Positions 11,961 through 24,690 are shown, counted from the stretch's first letter. The stretch: DNA of 64,000 nt from Sipunculus nudus (GCA_026874595.1 CM049313.1:41134659-41198658); one strand, 5' to 3'. Program-made: numbers and translations. Notes: a model not told the origin generated them from the sequence alone.

Positions 11961-13576
11961 GTATACAGGTATAGAGGTTACCGTAATTAATCAGATTACG
12001 GTCCTGTGAATCGGGGTCACAGAGGGGTAACACAGAAGTAACAGAGAGGAAAGAGGGAGGTAATAGAGACGTGGCCGTAACGGGCTGCTTCCCGCTAAAA
12101 ACACGTGAAACTCATTAAATACAGTAAGCACGCCCTACAATGGTCTGTCCACGCTAAGCGGCTCGACTGACCTCATACATTAATATAAACTGGTATTACC
12201 TTAACGGTACGTGACTACGCTCCTTATACGGAGGGCAAAATTAAAGTTGGTTTGAATATTAAAACTTAGGTTTCAGCAAACGTTGCTGCGCAGGAATGGC
12301 ATCGAAATGTAATTTATTAAAGCAGATGTATACTACTCTGTCGATCATTAATACACAGGCTGAAAAAATTGACTTCTTCAAATGCTTAGTGTGGATCAAT
12401 AGACTCTATAGGGCTGTATCTACATATCGATACGCCACGTCGATACGGTTACCGATATGCTCTGCGTTGTGTATGTAGTATCGAGGAGGTACAACGACTG
12501 CTATAACACATTTAGATAACATCCTAAACTATAATCTGAATTATATTTATGTATTGTCGTATTAACGTCCGGATGATTATTGAATAACTACTCCTAATAT
12601 TTATTTTGTAGAGTCTCACATGGAAATAAAAAATGTAAACATTGATAATTTAATTTCTGCAGAGCACCAATTTTTTAGAAAAGTTATAGTTTTGGCTAAT
12701 ATAATGCCCTATGTGTATCATCATTTTCAACACCGTTACAGACTTTAAGCAGTGCTTTGAAATTATTATGAAAGATTGAGTTTAATATTTCCTTGCTAAT
12801 TTCATGGTCACACATAATTAATTTAAAAAAATAAGAAAGGTTCACATGTGCGATGTATTTTATTATCAAAATATATTTACAATATTACAATAAATGTAAT
12901 CATTGGCAAAATTATTACTAAAGCAAGCAGACTTCTTTTATAATATTTTAAGTTCAATATATAAAAATACGTAACAGAGTGATCGTTATGAAAACTAAGA
13001 CATTCCTGAATTACAATGCCAGTTTGTATAATTTAGATCTTACATCAATCGTGTCACCTTTTTCGTTTCAACACGGTTCATTGACATTCACTGCCATTAA
13101 AAGTGAAAAGTAACAGTGTTGATGTATAATGGTTTTGAAAAAAAAAGATATAATATTTATTCAAAGAAACTTAATTACTCCTTCAACCTTCCTGGTACTT
13201 AGTATATGTATGTGTTGATAGTGTGAGCTGTATTCCAAAACTAAGTTAAGCATAAATACTTCCATTATTTCGGCGAAATTTTGTTAACGGTGTTGAAAAA
13301 CAATAAATATACGGGCATTTTTACACATTTGTGGAAATTTCTTGTTTGTAAAATGACACACTACATACCGATAATGATGGTTTTGTTGAGTCATACTGTG
13401 ACGTTACTTCAAATTAGGTTGGTTTTAAACAAGGATTATTCATTCAACATCGTGTCATGGTGAACCATTTACTATAGATTTAAAGCATTTTATGTATCAC
13501 TTCGCTAAACAAATAAGCCCAAATTAAGCAGGTAATATGAGACAAAAATCAAATCCCGAAAGCACAATGACAGATG

Positions 13577-13630
<54 letters not shown>

Positions 13631-14241
13631 TATGGCACTGTGAATGCTAGGGACATGAATTTCCATGAATTGGGTCATATTTCTGTAGAATGACCCTTAT
13701 GAGCGATGACATTCGAATATTACTAATCAACCTAGCATTTTATTCTTGAAATCGATGCTCACTTTATATATTGTTAAAAAACTTATTGGATGGTTTTTTT
13801 TTCCATTTAATTATCTCAGTAAGGCAAGTATATTATTTTACCTGGTAATTGTTTTAAACGTTTAAGGATCAGTTTCTTGAGGCAATATACTAGTTTATGA
13901 AGGAGAAATGTGAATTAAGGGATTCACATTTCAGGAAACATAAAAATTATATTTTATAATCCACACCATAAAAGGTCAAACATTGCGGGGGAGGAGGGTC
14001 GGAGTGCCGGGCCGGCTGAGGGATAGCATTTTAATATCCAAAGTTCAAAAATTTTCAAAATTTTAGGTTAAAGATAAAGTAATCCAAAAGTTTTCAGCCT
14101 AAACAATACGAATCTTACGTCATTTGTCTTTTATTTTCCAACAATTGAAATGAGTGTATACAAACCCCCGAATGCAAACACTGCAGCCTACACCAAGTTT
14201 GTGCATGGCGTCACTGACACGATTGCATTCAGCTTTAATTG

Positions 14242-14292
<51 letters not shown>

Positions 14293-15700
14293 TTATTTGT
14301 TGAAGAAAAACTTTACCTACAGAGCTAATAATCAGAAAATGACAGTAAAAAAACATACGGGTATCGCTTTAAATTTATTGCAATATGTATTGTACCTGGA
14401 TATATGCTGACCGAGACCTTGTCCTATAATTGCCTCATTTACACACATACAGATCAGGAAATGCCATTTCCCCTTTTTTCTTTATTATATTGAACTATTA
14501 CATTAATATTAAAACATTCATACGAACAACATTCATATGACTACGAACAAACCAAAATCGCACTTCCAAAGACATCTTATATGAATTTTATTAGTAAATG
14601 ACCAGAATACCGTCTGGTAGACAGCAACAACTAACATCTGTAGCCCTTTTTTTCCCTTATATATGGTCCGTCTATTGTCATTTGTGTTATGCCTTAGTTT
14701 TAATTAAATGACTGCTATGTGAAACAAGACTGAACATTAAATTTCAAATTATTATTTTACGTTTATGCATGTGGGACATGCTTTGGATTACTTTATCAGC
14801 CGTTATCACTCTCATCTGCTGATTTTGACCTTAAAAGATAAGGCATGTACATGTGTGTGCGATTTATTGTTGGTTGTCGATTGCCTTATTCTTTAACATA
14901 ATAGACTGCTAATCTGTCGGACTGGTAGTGGTTCCTAATTTGTTTATGCTTCAACTACCTTTCTGGACTGAGCGAAATAGGCCTTGCAAATGTATATGAT
15001 AATATAAAGTATTATTGACAGATTACCGTGAGCGGCTACTCGAATTTCCCAAACCAGATTTAGAGAGTTCATGCCACAGCCAATACCTTAATCCTTTTGT
15101 AACCACTTGTTCAGCCAACTACATATTTCAAAGGTTTTTTGACAAAGTGCTGGCCATATGTTTGGCCAGTTACAATATCCCAGGTTAAGACTGTTGTACT
15201 ACAACTATAATTCTTCCTTGCGTGTATTTAAACCCCTAAGCCGAATTTTGTCCACAAAATTAAAGACAACGTGTTTATATCCACAGGTGTTCCGTTATTT
15301 ACTCATATACGAGTACACACAGGTTTATTATCCAGCTAATATTGTAAATACTTGATTATAATACCCGGATTCTAAAGGTTCGTTCCAGTCCCTCATTACA
15401 ATTCATCGGGTGCCAGGTTACATCCGACTGGAGATCGGGACAGATCCAGCCAATAAGCACTCAACTTTGTATAGCGCATGCTCCGTTTTATTCAAATCGT
15501 TCCGGTTGGTTTAGTCTGATCACTGGGGTGTTCCCACAAGTTTTGTTGATCCTCTTTACATAAGTACACTGAGGATCAGGGAGACACATCAATATTGACT
15601 TTGCCTGGCCCTAGACAAGTAGTATTACGGTTCTGACACGCTGTAGCGTATACCTGGAAATCCCAAACAGTGTAATCTTAGATCAGCTTGCTGACCTGAC
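11961..15700. other. Unassigned stretch with microsatellites
   Basis: AT-rich and gene-free as far as I can see. It holds (TA)n at about 13578-13626, (TA)n followed by (GT)n at about 14242-14291, and a G-rich patch near 13985. Nothing else could be assigned. Confidence 0.45.
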
Positions 15701-15719
15701 GAGGGTTGCGTGATGCCTT

Positions 15720-15725
15720 TATAAA
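15720..15725 (+). promoter_or_regulatory. TATA box upstream of the cysteine-rich gene
   Basis: TATAAA within ctttataaagcg, about 30 bases upstream of a pyrimidine-rich candidate start region (near 15750), and followed 100 bases later by a textbook donor (ACT|gtaagtat at 15829). Assignment as a promoter is inference from this spacing. Confidence 0.4.
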
Positions 15726-16048
15726 GCGCAGTCAATGCACAAACCCTCATATCTTTACCGAACTCAACACGGGTACTAGCTTGCTTCGTGAGAACGGGAA
15801 TATTTTCACAGCTGTCGCCGAGTCTACTGTAAGTATATTAATTTATCATTAAATGAATTTCCTTGTTGAACTATAACCATATTCAATGTGTTGTTTTATA
15901 TATATATATATAATCACCATCCTATGGTAACACATATGATTTTTTCAGTTAACTTTAATAGAAAGAAAAGTTTAATACTTATATAATTTATAACAGTATT
16001 GACAGTATTACAGGTATTACATTAATATCTTTTTTTCCTCCGAGTACA

Positions 16049-19000
16049 ATGATATCCAGCATGCAAGGGACTGCTTTTACAATAATTTCACAGATGACAG
16101 GTACGGGAATAGGATTTAAGAATGGAGTTGGCAGTACAAGAGATGCCAGTGGCGACTTTTTACACGTTTAACTCTGGCACCCGGCGATCGGGAAGAATAC
16201 GGTACCAGACCCCAAATTATGCGCTATTTTTCGCAATTTAGCAAGTCTTGATTTGTTTCCTAGATTTTAGTTTGAAAAAGGCGCGCTTCTGTGTCCCATT
16301 CTTTAATTTCCCCCTGGATTAGTAGAATGCTTGAGTCTTGGTTGGCGAGTTAAAACGAAAACAAGGACCCTTTGGCTAACTATCATTCCCATGTTATATA
16401 AAGCATAATGCAATAGGCCCCGTCCTTCAAGCCGATTATGATTTTAGGTTCAGTTTTCAGAGGTTTCGGGGTTTTGAACTGCATGAAGCCTTGCATTTTT
16501 TTTAACGCAAACAGGGGGGTCTATTGAATCTACTGCAAGGTTAGGATGAAGTGGATGGAACGACCAGCTTATCGCTGTGACAGCGGATATAGGGTTGAAC
16601 TTAATTCTTTGCCAGTTCAGGTGACTGTCAGATATAAACTGTTCCAAGAAAACGGAGTTTTATTAATATATCCCCTAACATGCCAGATTTAGACGAAGAT
16701 ATACAACTCTCAGTAACATAAAAAAAATCTAAGCTATCGGGTATTGCACTCCTCATTATCTCATTTATTCTCGCACCGTATATGTCGAACTATTTCTAAT
16801 TATATAATTTGATTAAACAAGATGAAAGTTGAATTCATTTGATATGCGTGGAAATGACGCAGATTTAAAAGGGAGTCCGCAGGTATAACCACGTCCAGGT
16901 ATCGACTTTGCGGCAGTGGGGGGGGGGGGGGGGGGTATATAATTAATCGACATATCCAAATGACAGGCGTGGACAGCTAAGTGGGTAAACGATCAGCCCT
17001 CTCCGCTGGCGACCCGGGTTCGAATCCCGGTGTGGTTATGGGAGTGGTTGTAGTGGCCCGTCCGAGGTCGCTGGTTTCCGGGTCCTCCGGTTTCCTCCAC
17101 CCTTAAGTTTACGACTACCGAGCGCCAACATACGAGCAATGGATCTGCCTCGTATTAGCTATTATAACTAGTTGTAAAGTCCATGTAAAAAAATAAAGTT
17201 ATATTAAATGACGTTTGTATATAACAACTACTTGAACCAAGACACGGCTGACTAACATGAAATGATGTTGCATGTTCAGACATAACCGACTGCGATTACA
17301 AAGTATACGATAAATAAAGCCATGGCCGGAGATAATCGTGTCCGTGTGAATATTTAATACACACATATTAAACCTGACAAAACCCAACATGTGCTTTGGA
17401 CCATTGAAACAAGCTTTATACAAACATTTACATTAGGAACATGATAGGATTACCCCATTTGAACTAACAATTAGATTTTTCTCGCTGATACCACTGTTTG
17501 AGGCCCTATGGATCTAGCGGACAAGTAACTAGTAATAAGCTTTGTGGAGAAACCGGAGAAGATTGAATAAGCATAAATTTAGTGTTCACACGCTGATATC
17601 TGTCAAGCGTATTCGCAGGTACACACGCTCTGTTGACACGGGTTTGTATACCCTACCTAAAAGTATATATCTGCTCAGCAAATTATCGTCGAGCGGATAG
17701 TGGAATTGTTATGACGCGTAGTGGTATATTTAGTCCGCCGCTGTAGAGACCTACGTGTATATGTTGGCGTAATCTATTGTGGAGATACAGACCACAAACA
17801 AGCCAGGGTGCTCTGGCGATGTGACAGACAGACGGACGGACGGTCTGCCTCTAGTAACGTGAGTAGTCTTGTCTTTACCATGGTGGAAGTGGATATGAAT
17901 AACGATGCGAATATGAACATTTAATTTCGTCACAAGCGGCAGTGTCGTTTAGTCTAAATTTAAATTTTTGGCAATCGCATTTGGTGAAACACTGTAATGT
18001 CTGCCTCCTGTCCTCTCCTTCGCAGTACCGTTTCTTAAGTTAAAAGATAACATGACATCGATTTTAATTTCTTCTGAAACATTAAATGCGTACATTAAAT
18101 CTTGTCACAGAGGTCAAACTTCACAATCGGTTGACATAAAGAGCAGGGACATTTTAATCCCGGTTCTGTTTATCACGTGTGGACTCCCAAAGCGAGTACG
18201 GGCCTGACAGTCTAATAATACTCTAATTTTTTTGCAGTAGATTTCTCTACCCTAAAGACAACGTGACATGGATATCATCCTCAAAATATCCATGTAATAA
18301 CGTATAAAGACTGGTTGTCTTTGCCTACATGTTTGGTCACATGGGGTGGTTATAAATGGAAGAGTGAGGTTATAAATGGAAAAGTGAGGTTATATTCAGC
18401 TGTTATTATTACCGTGTATTGATGGGACGGATCTGAAATTAAATAAAGCTGAAAACACGATAATCAGAAAACGGAGTGTACGTTAGTGCACAGTTACTGG
18501 ATAGCTAAACCGTCTCGCTATTGAAACAAAAAAGTGTTAAGAGACCACAGCCTCCGCCATGGTTCTAATTAAACCACATAACATCACAGGAAATGTTTGT
18601 CCTAGTCCGGTTTAACAACTCACTGGTTGGCTCTAAAACAATGGTTCTGCATGGGTCTCGGCATAGACATAAGACATAGCCGTGTGTCACAACTGAATGA
18701 AAGAAAATATGATGGTGATCCATATCGTAACTCTCCAAGTTAGGAAATTGGTGGATGGCAGGGAATCTGCCATGACTCCGAACTGGCCAGGATTCTGTAT
18801 ATGCCTCAACTGTCACACTTAAAAATCAGTTTGTCGCAATTCTATAAAAAGCTTTACATTAACATTGCACATGTGCATGTGAGTACGATATTGCGCAGTT
18901 TGTGTTCTTAAAAAATATTTAGTAGTAAAAGTTTCAATTATCGATTGTCCATTTTAATAAGCGTAAGGCATTTTTATTGCATATTTTAAGGCATATACCT

Positions 19001-21069
19001 TGACGTACATGACGTTAACTCGTCTGGTATGATGGTGTGATATATAAACAAGGTCTTGTACATGTATATCCATTTTATAAAATTATACTCTAGGCTGATT
19101 GGTTTATACCTTTGTCTGTGTAGGTCACGTGATGTGCTGCTCGGGGTCGTCGTGTAACGCCCGGCTCTGCAGGTGTATCTGCTTCCGGTGTCGTGCCTGT
19201 GAGGGGTGCGGGGGCGGGGATGACAGTGACGTCATCCACACCATCACTCACGGATGTGCAGGTCAGACAACAAACTCAGTGTGGATCTGACGCTGATAAC
19301 GTTCTAAAATGGCTTCTAATTTTAATCACAATAATAATAAGATTTGGAAAAGATTTGATTCCACTCAAAGCACAAGGAAGAAGGCTCTGCCATTTGTTTT
19401 TATGATACCGAGTGCACTGATGTATATTAAACCTGATGTGTGTTTTTATGTGTTTTAGCTCAGTAGACTGTAAGTCAAGGGTCCAAAGGTCAAAGGTAAA
19501 AGTCACAGGACCCATTTCTTTAAAAGGACTGTGTATGCATTTCAAGCCAAACTTTTCATCACAAACATTCCATCTTCAAGATATTACTCACCTGCCAATA
19601 GGGGAAGATTCTTTTCAATTTAGGCTCATAGGGTCAAAGGTCAAGGTCACAGGGCCCATCCATTCACGAACTAGTTTATGGATTATAATTTTGCTTTGGC
19701 GTAACAGATTGGCTTCAAACTTAATGTATTAATGATTGTTGATGCAATGTAAATCAAACTTTTCATCCCAAACTTTCCATCTTTAAGACATGGCTTACTT
19801 TCCCACAGTGGAAGAAATCTGTAGGTTTTTGGTCACAAGGTCATTGGTTAAGGTCACAGGACCATCATTCATAAAATTTTCATTAAAAATACCCTTTAGA
19901 CAATACAGCTGAGCGTCGAGACCCATTGGTCCATAGTTTGTCTTCATGTGAGTAGATTTCCTGTTGTATCATATAACCATCATACCACATAGAAATACTG
20001 GTAAATTTTCTTCGCTTAACCAACACCACTCAATTCGTTCCTTTTTACATACAAGGGCTGTGCTTGAGGTAAATATCGATAATATGTATGATTTAGGCGA
20101 CGATTATTGGGGAGTGGATCATAAACAAAGCTTTATCGATAAAATATCTATATTTTTAAATGATAAGAAAGTCTTATTTTAAAATCCTCGCCAGTGTGCC
20201 GCTGTCAACCAGTTACTGACGAATTATGCTATCATACCTCGATGAAGCCAAAAAAAAATGGCTACGTCTCAACTGTAGTCGACCTGTCTCTAAACATATT
20301 AATATCATCCCACAAACTGATTTGTTTTCATGTTTTCAATACAAAAAAAATATTTAATGTAATCATGTTCGGTTTGCTGTACTATTTATGAAGAATTTAT
20401 GAATTTTTCATGTTGATTTTTGTCAGAGCCGTCGATATTCTTATCGACTGTTGTCAGAACCATCAATTATTGTACTGATTCACTTAGGAGTCAAACAATT
20501 TGCAAGATCAATATATTAGGATGAAACACTTATATACCCATTTGTAATTAATTGTAACTGTGTTTACTTAAAAGATAATCAGCTAGAAAGTTACTTCTTT
20601 ATCAGGTTACCAATTAAAATATTCGATAAATAGTGCTTTTAGAAAATAATCTTGAATTTCAAGTCAATGGGTTGGTCTTAAGCATGCTTTGGCTGAACTT
20701 GTGGAAAATTCCCGGAATACTACGTCAGCCTGTGTGGTTTCATAATTGTTACCATGACGTACAGCTCTCTCTCAGGACTCAACGGAATAATTTTTGTAAA
20801 AACGCTAATACCTATCGACATAAAAATGTTATCTTCACATGTATCGTATGGGGACATGACACTTTAAAATCGTGAATAAAGTCATGAATTTTTGTTTCTT
20901 TCCAGGAAAACTTGCCAAAAATATGGTGTCGAGTCGACAGATGCGCCTGAGTTCATCTGGCAGTGAACCACCACCAGATACGCCGCCAGGTGTCGTCCCA
21001 GGCAGCCAAAAGCCACAGCAAGGTCAAGCCCTTCTGAGGGCGGCAAATGACGGCTGCACAATCCAATGA
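16049..21069 (+). CDS. Small cysteine-rich protein, four-exon gene, not recognised
   Basis: Proposed join: non-coding exon 1 about 15750-15828 (donor gtaagtat), exon 2 16045-16100 (acceptor after tttttttcctccgag, ATG at 16049), exon 3 19124-19261 (acceptor after tttgtctgtgtag) and exon 4 20906-21069 (acceptor after tttgtttctttccag, TGA at 21067-21069). Both coding introns are phase 1 and the frame stays open, giving 117 residues. The N-terminus is MISSMQGTAFTIISQMTG. A dense cysteine cluster follows (HVMCCSGSSCNARLCRCICF, then RCRACEGCGGG), then an acidic-to-histidine stretch, and a polar tail rich in S, P and Q ending NDGCTIQ. There is no obvious signal peptide or long membrane segment. The cluster could bind metal or be lipid-modified, but that is speculation. 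Translation could instead begin at the second ATG in exon 3 (MCCSGSSC). I know of no family for it; the gene model rests on splice signals, phase agreement, GC-rich exon 3 and the TATA box. Confidence 0.5.
16918..16935 (+). repeat. G18 homopolymer
   Basis: Eighteen consecutive G residues in intron 2 of the cysteine-rich gene, just upstream of the SINE. Confidence 0.95.
16965..17205 (+). mobile_element. tRNA-derived SINE with target duplication
   Basis: The head has a box A-like stretch (agctaagtgggtaaacg) and a perfect pol III box B (ggttcgaatcc, near 17018). A body containing gggtcctccggtttcctcc follows, ending in an A-rich tail (about 17187-17205). The 7-mer aaatgac occurs on both sides (16958-16964 and 17206-17212), consistent with LINE-mediated insertion. 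The head lacks a good cloverleaf, so it is not a tRNA gene. This type of SINE is common in molluscs. Confidence 0.75.
17819..17850 (+). repeat. ACRG tetranucleotide microsatellite
   Basis: gacagacagacggacggacg within intron 2 of the cysteine-rich gene. Such tracts mark pearl-like elements elsewhere in the window, but core repeats and a terminal hairpin were not recognised here. Confidence 0.6.
19470..19935 (+). repeat. AGGTCA-rich interspersed repeat, about 3 units
   Basis: Three diverged units of roughly 150-180 bp, each with ggtcaaggtcacagggccca-like and aacttttcatcacaaacatt-like segments. One junction reads gggtcaaaggtcaaggtcac near 19631, a direct-repeat arrangement of nuclear receptor half-sites. 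It ends with cagctgagcgtcgagaccca, a tail style seen again at 56.27 kb. It lies in intron 3 of the cysteine-rich gene. Confidence 0.65.
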
Positions 21070-22380
21070 AAAACTTTCTTTCGATCACGTGATATGTGTA
21101 AAGTTGCTTGTGCACAACATGGAAAAATAGCGTTTTTTTTTAATTTGGAAATAGGCAGTGGTTAGTTCCAAGTTGGCTTTACTGTCACACAAGAGGGAAA
21201 GCACAGCTAGGTTAGTTTCTTTGTGTTTCACTAAAGTCCCTGTATTTCCACATTTGTGAACACTGTGGGGGAATAGGTCGCATGAAAGATATGTTGTTTA
21301 AATCCTTTCAAAATGATATTGTCATAAAAAAGACTTATTAACTGAAAATATTCAAACTGCCAATATTATATAAATATTATATAATAATTTTCTTTAATAA
21401 CATTTTTTCTAAACTATACAGACAAATCATTAATATACATTTTATCATTATTTATGCAAACCTATCATATTTAGCCTCAATAACAGTTCAGTATTTATCA
21501 CCTGTAAAATTTCCACAATGTGGCTACAAACACATACGCACTGTTTAGATCGTCAGGGGGAGATCCTTAAAAAAAAGAACGATATAATATTTTTACGACA
21601 TTCTAATAAAAGGACATAAAACTTACGATTTTTTTACATTCATGTTCATTATATATTCCAAATATTTAAATGAAACTATGTGTAGGTTGGTTTTATTCGT
21701 GTTGTAGTTGTTTATTTTGTTTTGTTAATTCAGGAGGTGTAGATTTAGTGTAAGCTAGATGTTGTGTAGTGTTTGGTATAAAGTGGACGGGAAAGTTTTG
21801 CTTTAGTTGTTGATTTTTTTTAAACGTAGCTGGTTCAGGTAAGAGTAGAAATTGCATATGAATTTAAGTATAATATTTTTATTCTGAGAGAATGTTTAAA
21901 AATAGTAGTCGCTTATCTGATGATGTAGGCCGAGTGTTTGTTCCTTTAAACGTCACAAGGTGGCAGCCATAGTGCAAAATGTCATGAATGCAGCGGTGAC
22001 CTGACTGGTATTTAAACAAAAAATAATAAAACGTATGGAAACTGCTTAAAAGAATAGACTGGTTTTTTTTCAGCCCGTGGGGTTAGCAGGTTTCTATTAG
22101 CAGATAATGTTTCTCTAAGTAGGACTGTGTTTTTGTAGAGAACATTAAAAATTAATTCCATAGGATACTCTAAAGCCACATGTACTGCCACGGCATCAAT
22201 ATGAGACACAGTAAAGGTTGAGTTAACCAGTTTGTCTTGTCTTTCTTAACACTACGGCTGCACGTGATGAGCTGTTAATACTCAGGTGACTGTGAGAGCA
22301 GCAGAAACACACAGCGGGTTGACCGGACCAGACCTTATCTCTGCATGTCCGGTCTTAAATCTTATTACACGTCCATCCGT
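21070..22380 (+). other. Probable 3' UTR and intergenic sequence
   Basis: Follows the stop codon of the cysteine-rich gene. AATAAA-type polyadenylation words occur (for example near 21604), but the transcript end cannot be fixed. No other feature was recognised. Confidence 0.35.
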
Positions 22381-22415
22381 TTATACGTCAACGAAACAGC
22401 AACGATACTGCGGCA

Positions 22416-22562
22416 ATGGCAAAAATAAAAGGATCAATTTTGCTGCTAGTCGCGTCGACCTGTGACCAATCGGCTACTATATATATCCCTAGGTCCATCA
22501 GCTTTATTCCTTCGTTCGCCAGCTCTAGTACAGAAGAAAGAGTACTCGACGAACACTTCTGA
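22416..22562 (+). CDS. Candidate 48-residue secreted peptide, weak
   Basis: An ATG at 22416 opens a 48-codon frame beginning MAKIKGSILLLVASTCDQS, which has the basic-hydrophobic-small shape of a signal peptide, and continues with a serine-rich tail to TGA at 22560. The opposite strand is also open and ends in a hydrophobic stretch (FIFAIAAVSLLF), so at most one of the two is real. No homologue or splice site is recognised. Confidence 0.15.
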   Translation: MAKIKGSILLLVASTCDQSATIYIPRSISFIPSFASSSTEERVLDEHF

Positions 22563-23084
22563 TTTATAAATATATATAGTTTTAGGAAGAACTTGTTGAT
22601 TTTGTGTATTCCTTTCCCATTTTTATATGTGTACATTTGTATCATATTTCACATAAATTCAGCGTTCATATTTATATCATTTATCCTGAAGGTACTTCGA
22701 AATCCTGATTCCTGGGCGAGCATAACATTTATATAAGGGGTTTGTGATCCGGGAACCAGGATTTTCTATAGACCATTCATAAAAGGAACCGCTAAATTAA
22801 CACACGGTTCTTCTTCTCGATAAACCATGAAAACGAGCTGGTTAATAAAAAAATGAGTCCCTAGGAATTGATTGGCCGAGTTGAGAAAAACAGAGATCTG
22901 GAAGCATGTGAGAGGTCATCAGAAAGTTTTGCAGCATTTTCCCTTTGTTAATGTGTCCTTGTATTTGAGCTTATTACTTTATTTATTTTTTGGAAGAACC
23001 CTTATCCTTATTACCCTTATTATGTTTTTGTTTCCGGGGATGAGGAGGATTGGTTGTAAATACAATAGCTAAATTTGACTTGGT
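22563..23084. other. Unassigned stretch
   Basis: AT-rich; nothing recognised. Confidence 0.4.
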
Positions 23085-23955
23085 ACTCATGTTTAGGTAC
23101 TAGGCCTAACTGATATGATTGTGCCCATCTGACATTTAGGAGGCTCAAAATCAGGTTTTTGTCTTTTAGGTCACAAAATGTTGGTCACCATTACCTAATT
23201 TCAGGTTTCCAAGGAGATTTGCCTAGAGCCTCCCAGGATATTGAGTTAGAAGGTTCTAGGCCTCACATATACGCTTTGTCCCCATCTGACATTCAGGGTG
23301 CTCGAAATAATGTTTTCGGCCTGTAGGTCACAAAATATAGGTCACCATGCCCTAATTTCAGGTTTCCAAAGAGATTTGCTTAGGACCTCCCTAAATATCA
23401 CGTTGGAGGATTCTAGGCCTTATCGAATCAGTTAGTGCCCCGTCTGACTGTCTGATGCTAAATACCTTGTTTTCGGCCCAAAGGTCAAAATATAGATCAC
23501 CATGACCTAATTTCAGGTTTCAAAGGAGATTTGCCTAGAAACTCCTAGGATTTGGTGTTAGAAGATTCTAGGCCTTACAGATAGGATTTGTCCTCATCTG
23601 ACATTCAAAATGGTCATATGACATCTTTTCCCTATAGGTCGTAGAATATAGGTCAAACACCTAGTTTCAGGTTAGAGGTTTCTAGGCATAATGAATACAA
23701 TTTGTGCCCAGTCTGACTGTCTGAATGCTCGAAATTATGTTTTCGGCCCATAGGTCACAAAATATAGGTCGCCGTGAACTAATTTCGTGTTTCCAAGGAG
23801 ATTTGCCCAGGACCTCGCTGGATGTACAGTGAGAAGTTTCTTGGTCTAACGGTTACGATCTGTGCCCTGTTAACGGACGGACGGCCGGACAACTAGACGC
23901 GCGCCGGACAAAAGGTGATCGCTATAGCTCATGACTTCAGTCAGCTGAGCTAAAA
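23085..23955 (+). mobile_element. Pearl-like Helentron with 156-bp core repeats
   Basis: About five core units spaced 155-157 bp (ggtttccaaggagatttgcc near 23204, 23361, 23516 and 23788), each with 'ggtcacaaaatataggtcac' and 'gttctaggcct' variants. The last unit passes into an ACGG tract (gttaacggacggacggccgg, about 23869-23890) and a right arm with a terminal hairpin. In the hairpin agctcatgac at 23926-23935 pairs with gtca-gc-tgagct at 23940-23951, followed by aaaa. Core repeats, tetranucleotide tract and right arm match the published architecture of pearl elements of bivalves, which belong to non-autonomous Helentrons. No protein is encoded. Confidence 0.7.
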
Positions 23956-24502
23956 ATTGAAAATTAATGCTGTAATGGCGGGATCAGGGGTATTTTAAAA
24001 TAAGTCTACTACAAGATTCTTCTCTTTTTTTCAGGTATTAAGCCTTATTGTTCCATTCCCAGGCTGTTTAGGTTAAAAGAGGGGGCAAAACCTCTTAAGC
24101 AGACTTTCTCTGTCCCCTGCGACCAGTATTCATTGCGTCTCTCATTTAGGTAAGATTTGAATGACATCTGCATAAGTGTTACAGATCGAACTGAACTCGT
24201 TAAATAATAAAACCCTCAGATCTATTAACCGGGCCTGTCTCATTCAAAACATGCTGGTGCCATCACGACACATCACGGCCCCATAAAGACCACCATGACA
24301 TAACCTAAGGGAAGATAATCACACTAATTAATAAATTTCACAAAACTAGAATATAAGAAAATGGATATATGATAAATTCCATTCTCCTCACCAAATGAAT
24401 GTTGACTGTTATTTTAATTGTAAGGAAGGTTGTCCTTGAATAGGTAAAAAAAAAACTAGAAATTAGCATTCTAAGGAATGCAAGCCACAGCAAAGTGTTA
24501 GG
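23956..24502. other. Unassigned stretch
   Basis: No gene or element recognised. Confidence 0.4.
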
Positions 24503-24690
24503 ATTCACTTATTCGGCCGATACTCACAGGATCATTTATGCATAAGTGACTGTACATTTGTGAATATTCCAAGATGATGATTCTTCCTTAGCCCATTCCC
24601 GTTTCTGATTGCGTTAGTTGTTCTGTGATAAACGCACACAAAACAAACACACACATAAGCATACCGTTCTTTCGGAGGCAATAAGGACGA
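24503..24690 (+). repeat. SINE-like interspersed repeat, copy 1
   Basis: Starts cacttattcggccgatactc, continues gtgactgtacatttgtgaat, then a middle part with ccgtttctgattgcgttagt, and ends with ctttcggaggcaataagg. The same order of blocks recurs at 29985-30235, with an internal insertion. An ACAC-type tract precedes the end in both copies. The family is unnamed to me. Confidence 0.6.

Noticed and set aside
11618-12033. Long tyrosine/isoleucine-rich frames
   Set aside because: These are translations of TA and TACA microsatellites.
16965-17060. A functional tRNA gene
   Set aside because: Box B is excellent, but the acceptor and anticodon stems do not pair and the sequence continues into a SINE body with an A-rich tail and flanking duplication.
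23085-23955. A CRISPR-like array
   Set aside because: Units are about 156 bp and contiguous, with no unique spacers, in a eukaryotic genome with a Helentron-like terminus.
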